The notes under the pieces are model-generated. The model had not been told where the DNA came from, did not search any database, and saw nothing but the letters and a program-made list of their open reading frames with translations. The position numbers and the translations under genes were made by a program. From JACIWG01 sp049969935 (GTDB lineage: Archaea; Thermoproteota; Nitrososphaeria; JACIWG01), in contig JBMFNX010000021.1 of NCBI GenBank assembly GCA_049969935.1, forward strand, positions 1-29,704: a stretch of 29,704 bases of DNA. The letters run 5' to 3'. Below, piece after piece: positions 1 through 6,856 of this stretch; the stretch's first letter is position 1, and each line of letters begins with the position of its first letter.

Positions 1-255
1 ATCATAAAGACTAGATGTAACGCTAGAGCAGATATAGGCCCTCCAGAGAGGCGTAGAGCGGTGAGGCTATACAAGAATCTAGGCGATGGAGGGTGGAGTA
101 AGCTTATGAACTATGGCAGAAGATGGGCTGCTGAGACGGCATTCTCAACATTCAAACGCCAGTACGGAGAATACTGCATGGCTAAAACGATGCCGAACAT
201 AGGGAAGGAGCTAACGGCTAAAGCATACATATACAACATGATAATAAACCTATAA
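1..255 (+). CDS. IS5-type DDE transposase, C-terminal part (cut by window edge)
   Basis: The frame is open from base 1 to a TAA at 253-255, giving about 84 visible residues; the N-terminal part lies outside the window. The segment RRWAAETAFSTFKR carries the Glu expected as the last acidic residue of a DDE transposase of the IS5/IS4 type, followed by a basic helix and the usual hydrophobic end (YIYNMIINL). The arginine-rich stretch before it (PPERRRAVRLYKNLG) also fits this family. It lies just upstream of the ABC operon on the same strand. No frame break is seen in this part, unlike the other two transposases of the window. Whether the whole gene is intact cannot be judged, and I could not identify the terminal inverted repeat in 256-340. 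Confidence 0.75.
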   Translation: MIKTRCNARADIGPPERRRAVRLYKNLGDGGWSKLMNYGRRWAAETAFSTFKRQYGEYCMAKTMPNIGKELTAKAYIYNMIINL

Positions 256-340
256 TGCCAAGGCGGAAGAAAGACTTAAAACAGAGAAGACACTCAAACA
301 AATAAAGAATTAAGCCACAAAGCAAAAAAAAGAAAACCTT

Positions 341-371
341 ATTAAAATATCTTTGGAATCTTTCACGGTGG
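341..371 (+). promoter_or_regulatory. Probable promoter and Shine-Dalgarno site of the ABC operon
   Basis: An AT-rich TATA-like element (ATTAAAATAT, 341-350) lies about 30 bases before the first ABC gene. GGTGG at 367-371 sits 7 bases before the TTG at 379 and supports that start. No other gene is visible in 256-378. Confidence 0.45.
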
Positions 372-378
372 ACTATTT

Positions 379-1485
379 TTGGTTACTGTTCGGCTTGAGA
401 AAGTGTCCAAGGTATATAATGGTAGAAGGGTGCTGAACAATGTCGACTTGGAGATAAAGGATCAGAGTTTCACCGTGCTTCTGGGCCCTCCTGGTGCGGG
501 GAAGACTACAATTTTTAGGATAATAGCTGGTGTAGAGCATCCTGAAACTGGCAGAATATTTTTTGGTGAAAGGGATGTGACAAAGCTTTCTCCAAGGGAG
601 CGCCAGGTTGGCTTTGTGTTCCAAAGCTATGCATTATACCCTCACATGACAGCATACGATAACATTGCTTCTCCACTTAAGGCTGCTAAAATGTCTAAGG
701 CTGAAATTGATGAAAGAGTTCATTCTATTGCAGAAAAGCTTGGCATAACACAGGTTCTTAACAAGCTTCCTAAGGAAATGAGTGGTGGCCAAAGGCAGAG
801 GGTTGCAATTGCACGTGCTCTTGTAAGAGACGCAAGCATTTACATGCTTGATGAACCGTTAACTAATGTAGACTATAAGATTCGTGAAAGCATGCGTATT
901 GAGTTAAAAAAGCTTCTTAAAGAACGAGGCGGTACCATAGCCTATGCTACACCAGACCCTCAAGAAGCGATGTCGTTAAGCGATTATACTGCTGTCATAT
1001 TAAATGGTGTAGTTGAACAGTATGGTACAATGGAAGAAGTCTATAATAAACCAAGGAACACGAAAGTAGGCTTCTACTTCAGCTTTCCTCCAATGAACCA
1101 GTATCCTGGAGAACTTGTTGAAGTTGAAGGAAAAAGCTTTATCGATACAGGTGTAATAAAAGTTGATGTAACACACGCCTCAAACGTGTTAAAGAATGCA
1201 AACGAGAAAGAGTTTATAATTGGTATAAGGCCGAACCAGATAAAACTTGCAACAGAGCCTGTAGAAAACCCGCTTGAGCTAGAGCTTGAAACCATTGTAA
1301 CAGAAATTATAGGCTCAGAATCGCTTGTTCACCTAAAATTAGGTGACAAAAAGATGGTAATACATATTCCATCAATAAGAAGATTTGAACCTGGAGAAAA
1401 GCTTAAAATAGCCTTCAACCAGAAAGAAGTTTTCATATTCAGCAAAACATCAGGGGAACTAGTTTACGCTCCAATGGTGATGTAA
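379..1485 (+). CDS. ABC importer ATPase 1 (GlpS-like, CUT1 family) with a substituted switch histidine
   Basis: This is the nucleotide-binding subunit of a carbohydrate/polyol-type ABC importer (368 aa, TTG start with GGTGG upstream). Visible motifs are Walker A GPPGAGKT (residues 36-43), Q-loop Q82, signature MSGGQ (134-138) and Walker B ending LDE (D158/E159), followed by a C-terminal beta-rich regulatory domain from about residue 235 (TOBE/MalK type). The H-loop is abnormal: where YVTHD is expected it reads YATPD, so Pro192 (CCA, 952-954) replaces the switch His. From memory, the bacterial glycerol importer ATPase GlpS also lacks this His, and the pairing with a second, different ATPase matches GlpS/GlpT. 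It is the first gene of the operon; one base separates it from the next. The substrate (glycerol, polyol or sugar) is inferred, not shown. Confidence 0.9.
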   Translation: MVTVRLEKVSKVYNGRRVLNNVDLEIKDQSFTVLLGPPGAGKTTIFRIIAGVEHPETGRIFFGERDVTKLSPRERQVGFVFQSYALYPHMTAYDNIASPLKAAKMSKAEIDERVHSIAEKLGITQVLNKLPKEMSGGQRQRVAIARALVRDASIYMLDEPLTNVDYKIRESMRIELKKLLKERGGTIAYATPDPQEAMSLSDYTAVILNGVVEQYGTMEEVYNKPRNTKVGFYFSFPPMNQYPGELVEVEGKSFIDTGVIKVDVTHASNVLKNANEKEFIIGIRPNQIKLATEPVENPLELELETIVTEIIGSESLVHLKLGDKKMVIHIPSIRRFEPGEKLKIAFNQKEVFIFSKTSGELVYAPMVM

Positions 1486-1486
1486 G

Positions 1487-2563
1487 ATGGTGGAAGTAAG
1501 GCTAGAAAATATAACACACATTTATGTTACAGGAAGAAAGACTCAAACACTTGCAGTAAAGGACATAAACCTAACATTCCCACACGCCTCATTCTGTGCA
1601 CTCCTAGGCCCATCAGGATGCGGCAAAACAACACTAATGAGAATAATCGCAGGCCTAAACATACAAACAAGCGGCCACGTCTACTTCGACCAACAGGAGG
1701 TTACACCATTAACCCCTAGAGAAAGAAACGTCGCCATGGTCTTCCAGTTCCCAGTACTATACGAAATGAACGTCTACGAAAACATCGCCTTCCCACTAAG
1801 AAGCGTTAAAGCCCCAGACGATGAAGTGAGAAAAAAGGTTAAGGAGGTTGCTGAACTTGTAGGAATAACAGACATACTAAAAGTGCACCCATCAACACTA
1901 GACATGGGCAGCAAACAGAAGGTCGTACTCGCAAGAGCCCTAGTCAGAGAACCAAACGTCTTCCTCTTCGATGAACCGCTAACAAACCTAGACCCACTAG
2001 GAAGACTAGAGATGAGAAGCAAAATAAAAGAACTGCAGAGAAACATAAAAACAACCATGATATATGTAACACACGACCAGGCAGAAGCCCTAACATTAGC
2101 TGACAAGATCGCGGTAATGGACTTCGGCGTAGTAGTACAATACGATGAGCCAACAAAATTATACGAACACCCGAAAAACGAGTTCGTAGGCTTCTTCCTA
2201 GGAAACCCTGGAATGAACTTCATACAAGGCACACTCGAAGGAAACGAAATAAACTTTGGAGAATTCAAATACGATGTATCTGATGTAGTGGAAAAGCTCA
2301 AGGAACATGGAAGCGAATTCAAAATAGGCATAAGAGCAGAATACATAAAAGCAAGCAAAAAACCATTTAAAGGAGCCTTCAAAGCAAAATGTATAATATC
2401 AGAACACTTGGGCACATCAACACTATTGGACATAAAAGCAGGAGACAAAGAGTTCAAGGCAAAACTTAGAATAACAGACATTAAGGAAGGAGACGAAATA
2501 TACGTACAGTTCCCGAAGGAAAAGGTTCATATATTCAACAAGGCTGGAGAGCTGATAATATGA
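1487..2563 (+). CDS. ABC importer ATPase 2 (GlpT-like, CUT1 family) with a degenerate signature motif
   Basis: The second ATPase (358 aa, ATG) starts one base after the first stops. Walker A GPSGCGKT (41-48), Q87 followed by FPVLYEMNVYENIAFPLR, Walker B FDE (D162/E163) and the switch His in VTHDQ (H196) are intact. The signature is not: the residues aligned with SGGQ of its partner read DMGS (139-142). A degenerate signature, the phrase QFPV-Y-x-NVY-NIAFPLR and a FFLGNPGMNF segment near residue 235 recall the bacterial glycerol importer ATPase GlpT (family knowledge from memory). A C-terminal regulatory domain follows. Codon choice leans to TTC, AAC and ACA, unlike the TTT/GTT-rich first gene. 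It probably forms a heterodimer with ATPase 1 on the cytoplasmic face of the two permeases. Confidence 0.9.
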   Translation: MVEVRLENITHIYVTGRKTQTLAVKDINLTFPHASFCALLGPSGCGKTTLMRIIAGLNIQTSGHVYFDQQEVTPLTPRERNVAMVFQFPVLYEMNVYENIAFPLRSVKAPDDEVRKKVKEVAELVGITDILKVHPSTLDMGSKQKVVLARALVREPNVFLFDEPLTNLDPLGRLEMRSKIKELQRNIKTTMIYVTHDQAEALTLADKIAVMDFGVVVQYDEPTKLYEHPKNEFVGFFLGNPGMNFIQGTLEGNEINFGEFKYDVSDVVEKLKEHGSEFKIGIRAEYIKASKKPFKGAFKAKCIISEHLGTSTLLDIKAGDKEFKAKLRITDIKEGDEIYVQFPKEKVHIFNKAGELII

Positions 2564-2587
2564 TATACAATTGTGGTGGTGAACAGT

Positions 2588-3457
2588 TTGTCTGAAGAAA
2601 AATTTGAAAAAGCTCGTACACCATTCTTCTTTTATGCAAGTGTTCTGCCCGCCGTATTAGTTTTCACCATACTATTGCTCTTCCCACTTATCTATGAAAT
2701 TTATGCTGCATTTATAACAAGAGATGGTGCATTCACTTTAGGGAACATAGTGACTGTAATAAATGACCCGCTATACACATGGTCTCTAATTCGAATGATA
2801 ATATATATTGTAGTAGATATCTCGATAAAATTTGGCTTGGGTCTAATAACAGCTGCAGCTTTCAAGCAAGAATTTCTTGGAAGAGGTGTGGTTACAGCAT
2901 TAGCTTTAGCGCCTTGGGCTGTACCACTTATTCCAGCACTTTTTGCATGGTACATGCTATATAATCCTGATTTTGGTGTAATAAATTATGCTCTGCACCA
3001 ATTAGGCTTGATTAAGGCGCCTTATATGTTCTTAAATGACCCGAATACTGCATTATACTGGATTATATGGGCTCACGCTTGGCGATACACGCCCATGTGG
3101 ACTACCATGCTACTTTCTGGCCTATATGCGATTCCAGAAGAATATTATGAGAGTGCAAAAATAGATGGTGCAACGCCATTTAGAACGTTTATTAAAATTA
3201 CAATACCAATGCTTAAAAGGTTTCTTCTAATGAATGCAGTACTATCACTGATTTGGACATCAGGAGAATTTGCAAGTGTCTGGGTTATGACAAGAGGTGG
3301 TCCAGGAAATGCTACACAAATAGTTGGTACATATGCATACTGGTACCTACTTTTCATAGGAAACTCAAATGTAGCTGCAGCAGCACTAGTTGTGGCATTG
3401 CCAATAATTATAGCGTTAATGCTAATATTCATGCGCCTGGTCGGAGGTAGAAGGTGA
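2588..3457 (+). CDS. ABC importer permease 1 (GlpP/MalF-like)
   Basis: This integral membrane subunit has about six hydrophobic segments (first around residues 15-40). The EAA loop that docks on the ATPases is clear: EEYYESAKIDGATPF followed by KITIPMLK. It belongs to the binding-protein-dependent CUT1 permeases. The frame can begin at any of three consecutive GTG codons (2573, 2576, 2579), but GGTGGTGA (2575-2582) sits about 5 bases before an in-frame TTG at 2588, so I chose TTG, giving 289 aa. The gap to ATPase 2 is about 24 bases. Its stop overlaps the next start (GTGA, 3454-3457). It pairs with permease 2 to form the channel; the substrate is unknown. Confidence 0.88.
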   Translation: MSEEKFEKARTPFFFYASVLPAVLVFTILLLFPLIYEIYAAFITRDGAFTLGNIVTVINDPLYTWSLIRMIIYIVVDISIKFGLGLITAAAFKQEFLGRGVVTALALAPWAVPLIPALFAWYMLYNPDFGVINYALHQLGLIKAPYMFLNDPNTALYWIIWAHAWRYTPMWTTMLLSGLYAIPEEYYESAKIDGATPFRTFIKITIPMLKRFLLMNAVLSLIWTSGEFASVWVMTRGGPGNATQIVGTYAYWYLLFIGNSNVAAAALVVALPIIIALMLIFMRLVGGRR

Positions 3458-4317
3458 AGATGACAGAAAGTAAAGAAAGAAGATTTTTAAAACCTGAAAC
3501 AGCCGCACGCATAATACTGTATGCTTACATAATCTTCTACATGTTCCTCATGCTCTTTCCCATATACTGGATGTTCACAGGCGCTTTCAAGGAAGATATT
3601 GATATATTTAATCCTGCGGTGATAATTCCAACAAAAATAACATTCAAATATTTTCTACCACCATACTTTGACCCAATATACTGGAGATGGATAGGAAATA
3701 GTTTCTTAGTATCAATTCTGAGTACAATAATAGTGACACTTATAGCAGTGCCAGCAGGATACGCTTTATCTAGAGCTAGAGGAATCTTCTTTAGTTCAAC
3801 ATCAAAACTTTTAGTGTTCACTTACACATTCCCTTCCACATTCCTTCTTGTAGGCTTTGCAAAACTCTTGGCTGCAATGGGTTTACTAAACTCTTATGCT
3901 GGCCTTATAATGGTGTATGTTCCACTAAATGTACCCTATGTAACCTATCTAGTTCTCTCGTACATGTTTGCTATACCCACAGACTTGGATGAGGCGATGC
4001 TAATAGACGGCTACTCTAGACTAGACATACTTACAAAGATAGTGATACCATTAAGTTTTCCAATAATTATAACAGGAATATTATGGACTTTCATGTGGAC
4101 GTGGAACGAACTACTTTATGCTCTAGTAGTCGTTAATGATAAAACATTGCTTACAATGCCTGTAGGCTTAAACACATTGCAAGGTGGAGAAATAAGTCCT
4201 TGGGGGCAAGTATTTGCCTTATCACTTTTATACACAATACCACCGATGCTAATCTTTTACGCACTTAGAAAATACTATGTTACAGGGCTGATGAAAGGTG
4301 CTATTAAAGCAGCTTAA
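3454..4317 (+). CDS. ABC importer permease 2 (GlpQ/MalG-like)
   Basis: The second permease (287 aa) has about six membrane spans and the EAA-type loop IPTDLDEAMLIDGYSRLD followed by KIVIPLSFP. Its size and N-terminal cytosolic tail ending before a span at about residues 17-40 fit MalG-type CUT1 permeases. A strong GGAGGT (3443-3448) lies 5 bases before the GTG at 3454; an ATG at 3460 is the alternative. The start overlaps the stop of permease 1 by four bases, indicating translational coupling. It is the last gene of the operon: poly-T sequence follows at once, and no substrate-binding protein gene occurs before the insertion sequence at 4417. Confidence 0.88.
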   Translation: MKMTESKERRFLKPETAARIILYAYIIFYMFLMLFPIYWMFTGAFKEDIDIFNPAVIIPTKITFKYFLPPYFDPIYWRWIGNSFLVSILSTIIVTLIAVPAGYALSRARGIFFSSTSKLLVFTYTFPSTFLLVGFAKLLAAMGLLNSYAGLIMVYVPLNVPYVTYLVLSYMFAIPTDLDEAMLIDGYSRLDILTKIVIPLSFPIIITGILWTFMWTWNELLYALVVVNDKTLLTMPVGLNTLQGGEISPWGQVFALSLLYTIPPMLIFYALRKYYVTGLMKGAIKAA

Positions 4318-4319
4318 AA

Positions 4320-4347
4320 ATCCCCCTTTTTTATAACTTTTTTATAA
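4320..4347 (+). terminator. Poly-T terminator of the ABC operon
   Basis: Right after the stop codon, CCCCC is followed by a T7-type run and a second T6 run. Oligo-T tracts are the usual archaeal termination signal. No hairpin is evident. Confidence 0.5.
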
Positions 4348-4401
4348 TTAAATAATTAATTTGTAATACTTTTGTAATACTAAGTTATAATATGTTATAA
4401 T
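4331..4401. repeat. Helically spaced TTRTAAY heptamer array
   Basis: TTATAAC/T or TTGTAAT heptamers begin at 4331, 4342, 4361, 4372, 4385 and 4395, with a degenerate TAATTAA at 4353. The spacing is 10-13 bases for most neighbours, about one helical turn. The block lies between the ABC operon and the left end of the insertion sequence. It may be a multi-copy protein-binding region or simply a low-complexity AT-rich tract; the near-exact TTGTAATACT pair (4361 and 4372) and GTTATAATA pair (4384 and 4394) argue for real repetition. Confidence 0.5.
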
Positions 4402-4416
4402 ACTAACTAAATAGCC

Positions 4417-4433
4417 TGGACGTGGCAACCTAA
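4417..4433 (+). repeat. Left terminal inverted repeat of the insertion sequence
   Basis: TGGACGTGGCAACCTAA; it pairs with 5103-5119 with one mismatch. Confidence 0.8.
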
Positions 4434-4477
4434 AGCCTATTATTCTTGCTTTGCTTAACTTCATCCCATGTTCAGGG

Positions 4478-5092
4478 TTGGGAGGGTTGTTTGAGAGGAA
4501 TAGGGTTCCTTTGGAGCTTAAGGTTTTGGGTTTAGCATTCTATATTCAGATGTCCAGTCTTAGGAGGGCTGCTAGGATGTTGTCTGAGGTGCATAAGGTT
4601 TCTAAGACTACCGTCTAGAAGTTATGAGATTCAGTGTGAGGATGAGTGTAAACTCGTCCAAGTTGCCTAGGAGGCTTATAGCCTTGGATGGGACTAGTGT
4701 TAAGGTTAACGGGTTTAGAGTACTACGTCTATGCTGCAATAGACGTTGACAGGAACAAGATAATTTCCATAAAGGTTTACCATCTAAGAAACATCTTAGC
4801 CCCAGAGCTTTCCATACGTGAAAATATTAAAACTACTGCGAGGGTAAGCCTAAACCCCTAGTCTATAATATCCCATGGCTTAAGCAGGCCCTCAAAGAAC
4901 TAGGCTTAGAATACGAGATAGAATCCTTTCGGGGACAGAAGCTTAGTTGAATCAGTATACTCATCGTTCAAACATAGTAAAATATTCTCCAACAACATAA
5001 CATCAAACCCAAAGAACAGGAGCGAGAGGCTCAGAAGATCTTTAGCATACTGGAACCATAAAACCATTTCACCCTATACTATAATCATATGA
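4478..5092 (+). pseudogene. IS6-like DDE transposase, frameshifted
   Basis: Reading across frames gives a nearly complete transposase: LFERNRVPLELKVLGL, SLRRAARMLSEVHKVSKTTV, LIALDGTSVKVNG (first catalytic Asp), YVYAAIDVDRNKIISIKVYH, WLKQALKELGLEYEIESF, then LVESVYSSFKHSKIF (catalytic Glu) and a C-terminal YWNHKTISPYTI. Breaks occur near 4616 (in-frame TAG), 4720, 4836 and 4933, so no functional protein can be made without several corrections. Where the second catalytic Asp is expected (compare VDKGPWY of the 29323 copy) this copy reads VYNIPWL, so the active site itself is also damaged. The start is uncertain; TTG 4478 is the first plausible codon in the leading frame. Confidence 0.8.
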
Positions 5093-5102
5093 GGTGGTGA
5101 GG

Positions 5103-5119
5103 TTAAGTTGCCACGTCCA
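5103..5119 (-). repeat. Right terminal inverted repeat of the insertion sequence
   Basis: TTAAGTTGCCACGTCCA on the plus strand; it is the inverted partner of 4417-4433. Confidence 0.8.
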
Positions 5120-5185
5120 TTTTTTAAAATGAAAAAAAGAAGGCAAGAGGCCCCTTTTTTGCAGCACTACCTACAATGTTGCTGT

Positions 5186-5542
5186 CTACGCTTTCTTTGA
5201 AACCACTATGTCGATTGTTGAAACATTCCTTGATGTTCCATCTGGAGCCTGAAGTGTTTCTGTTCCAAGGTTAACTTCTTTGACAAAGTACTTGCCGTCT
5301 CCAAACCTGTTTATTAGCACCTGTGAGACGTCGACAGCCTTGCTAATTGCTCTTCCTCTGGACTTTAAAATCACAAAGGGTGACTGAGATAGCTGTAGTA
5401 CGGCAGAAAGTACATAGGCCATAACACCCTTTTTGCCAATGTATATTACGTTTGGTTCAGACTTTTTCTGTGGAGCTGAAGGGGCTGCTTCTTTTTGTTC
5501 TGCAACATTTTCTTCTTCAGTTTTTTTGTTTGCCTTAGACAT
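5186..5542 (-). CDS. albA: Alba DNA/RNA-binding chromatin protein
   Basis: Alba coats DNA and RNA as a dimer and is a main chromatin protein in many archaea. The core begins NVIYIGKKGVMAYV (residues 31-44) and contains the Lys pair 37/38 that corresponds to the nucleic-acid-binding, acetylatable lysines of the family. It continues through LKSRGRAISKAVDV and ends with a beta-hairpin region (GTETLQAPDGTSRNVSTIDIVV). The protein is 118 aa, longer than the usual 90-97 aa because of a charged, Pro/Ala-containing N-terminal tail of about 30 residues, which is probably disordered. The gene follows rpoK by 53 bases and likely has its own promoter: ATTAATAA lies at about 5570-5577. An IS end lies 66 bases beyond its stop. 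Confidence 0.95.
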   Translation of the reverse strand: MSKANKKTEEENVAEQKEAAPSAPQKKSEPNVIYIGKKGVMAYVLSAVLQLSQSPFVILKSRGRAISKAVDVSQVLINRFGDGKYFVKEVNLGTETLQAPDGTSRNVSTIDIVVSKKA

Positions 5543-5596
5543 ACCTTATCGTATACAAAGGCATATAATTCTTATTAATAACTTTTTTGAATTTTT

Positions 5597-5866
5597 TTAA
5601 AGCAGGTACTGGATTGGTATGTCCTGATAGGTTCCGTCAGGTAATTGTCTTCTTATAGAAATTGGCAAAGCCTTCATCTGAAGCTCTTTTTTAGCTATTT
5701 CAGTTACAGTTTCCGTCCCCTCTATTGGTATAAATGGTGGTGCTCCATAGGAAAGTTGTAGTGCTCGAGCACCTATTATTCTTGCTCGCTCATATTTTGT
5801 AAGCTTTGGTGGTCCAATAAGAATCTGAAAACCAGTTTGATGTTTTCGCAAATTTTTTATGGACAT
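5597..5866 (-). CDS. rpoK: DNA-directed RNA polymerase subunit K (Rpb6/omega homologue)
   Basis: This is an assembly and stability subunit of archaeal RNA polymerase that clamps the C-terminus of the largest subunit. The family hallmark is present: KLTKYERARIIGARALQLSYGAPPF (about residues 21-45), followed by ETVTEIAKKEL and LPISIRRQLPDG. At 89 aa it has the usual archaeal size. The ATG at 5866 is the start. It precedes alba on the minus strand and is divergent from the cyclophilin-like gene. The following 53-base spacer is rich in A on the plus strand. Confidence 0.95.
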   Translation of the reverse strand: MSIKNLRKHQTGFQILIGPPKLTKYERARIIGARALQLSYGAPPFIPIEGTETVTEIAKKELQMKALPISIRRQLPDGTYQDIPIQYLL

Positions 5867-5960
5867 TATAAATTATTCACCATGCTTAACATAAGACCCT
5901 TAAACTTACCCCTTTTTGAAATTTTCGGTGCCATTTTATATTTTATTGTACCTAAATTTT

Positions 5961-5977
5961 TAAAAGATTATAAATAT
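5961..5977 (+). promoter_or_regulatory. TATA box of the cyclophilin-like gene
   Basis: TAAAAGATTATAAATAT lies about 30 bases before the TTG at 6006, consistent with a leaderless or nearly leaderless transcript. Confidence 0.45.
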
Positions 5978-6005
5978 GGTGCAAGAATAGTTTTCTGCAT
6001 CAAAG

Positions 6006-6395
6006 TTGTCTGTAAACCAGAGTGTTTCAAAGCAAAGGTTTCGGTTTCAGATTATCAAAAAAGGGACTGTGATAGTAAGCATGTACAAGCATCTATCACC
6101 TTTAACAGTCCTACATTTAAGTAGGAAAATGCCATATGAAACCCATGCAATAAGGCAGAGGGATACAATTGTTATGCCATTAAACATTATTGTAGGTAAA
6201 GAAAAGTCCAGAAACCTCTATAAGCGGGGTGATGTAGTTTACAGTCCCCAAGAGGGTGCAATAGTTGTATTCCTTAAGGACACAACATCATCAAGAGCAT
6301 ACAATATTATCGGTGAAGTCGAAGAAGGCCTGGATCTCCTTGACTCGATAAAGCATGCTGAAAGCATAAAAATTGAAAGGATAGAGGAAAGCTAG
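6006..6395 (+). CDS. Cyclophilin-like domain protein (DUF369/TM1367-type)
   Basis: This 129-aa protein is predicted to be a single beta-barrel. It shows the features of the small prokaryotic cyclophilin-like family: TIVMPLNIIVGKEK, the segment YKRGDVVYSPQEGAIVVFLKDTTSS in the middle, and NIIGEVEEGLDLL near the end. Members are structurally related to cyclophilins but generally lack the catalytic residues of the proline isomerases, and their role is not settled. TTG at 6006 fits the TATA box and gives a short N-terminal tail before RFRFQIIKKG; a start at the Met in IVSMYKH would cut the first strand. Its end overlaps the end of the convergent S25e gene by 4 bases. Confidence 0.7.
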   Translation: MSVNQSVSKQRFRFQIIKKGTVIVSMYKHLSPLTVLHLSRKMPYETHAIRQRDTIVMPLNIIVGKEKSRNLYKRGDVVYSPQEGAIVVFLKDTTSSRAYNIIGEVEEGLDLLDSIKHAESIKIERIEES

Positions 6396-6721
6396 TCCTT
6401 CAAATTGAGTTTGTAAACATAGTGGCCGCTAAAGCCTCCAACCTTCAAGATCAAACCTTTAGACTCAAGAGATCTCAGAAACTGGTTGGCTACAGATGCT
6501 GGAACATTTAAAGCTCGCGCTACAGCATACAATGTTATCGCCTTCATACTTCTAATTTGGTTTAACGCACTATCCTCATCTAAAATTTTTGGCCTAAACT
6601 CTTCAGTTTTAGGTTTAGCCTGTACACTCTTCTTCTGCTTAGCCTTTGCAGCCTCTTCAGCCGCCTCTCTAGCCTGAGCCTTCTCTTGAGCTGTAACTGG
6701 CCTCTTTTTTACTCCACCCAT
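6392..6721 (-). CDS. rps25e: 30S ribosomal protein S25e
   Basis: This is a small-subunit protein found in eukaryotes and in TACK archaea but generally not in Euryarchaeota. The N-terminal half (residues 1-50) is a lysine/alanine-rich basic tail. The C-terminal half is a winged helix: ILDEDSALNQIRSMKAITLYAVARALNVPASVAN, then LRSLESKGLILKVG and the closing GHYVYKLN. Length (109 aa) is typical. It is divergent from the DNA ligase gene; an AT-rich box (ACTTATTTAT, about 6757-6766) lies upstream on the minus strand. Its presence is one of the main clues to the lineage. Confidence 0.93.
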   Translation of the reverse strand: MGGVKKRPVTAQEKAQAREAAEEAAKAKQKKSVQAKPKTEEFRPKILDEDSALNQIRSMKAITLYAVARALNVPASVANQFLRSLESKGLILKVGGFSGHYVYKLNLKD

Positions 6722-6856
6722 ATATCAATCATCCAAAACCTATTTTTGGAGGCCATAAATAAGTTTTCCCCATGCAATAATGATTAGTTACAGCCTTTTA
6801 CATCATCTTTTGGAAACATTAATTAATATGTGTTACAATAATTTTTTGACCTTCGT

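Larger units (their letters stand above)
4417..5119 (+). mobile_element. Decayed insertion sequence with 17-bp inverted ends
   Basis: The left end TGGACGTGGCAACCTAA (4417-4433) and the reverse complement of the right end (5103-5119, TGGACGTGGCAACTTAA) match at 16 of 17 positions and enclose 703 bp holding one broken DDE transposase gene. I see no clear target duplication: AAATAGCC on the left and TTTTTTAA on the right differ. The protein resembles the archaeal IS6-like group (ISC774 type) and is related to the remnant at 29323. The element separates the ABC operon from the Alba gene. Confidence 0.8.

Noticed and set aside
952..954. Switch His to Pro change in ATPase 1 as a possible sequencing error
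   Set aside because: His to Pro here needs CAY to CCA (two bases), the frame is intact, the next residues also differ from the consensus (DPQ), and the partner ATPase shows the matching change in its signature.
1774..2481. Long (235 aa) open frame on the minus strand across ATPase 2
   Set aside because: It is antisense to a certain ABC ATPase gene, has a Ser/Leu-rich composition and no family features.
4616..4618. In-frame TAG in the transposase as a pyrrolysine codon
   Set aside because: The same gene has several further frame breaks and stops, and no pyrrolysine genes are in the window; ordinary decay explains it.
5837..6124. 95-aa plus-strand frame between rpoK and the cyclophilin-like gene
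   Set aside because: It overlaps the start of rpoK and is out of frame with the cyclophilin-like gene; no SD or coherent protein pattern.
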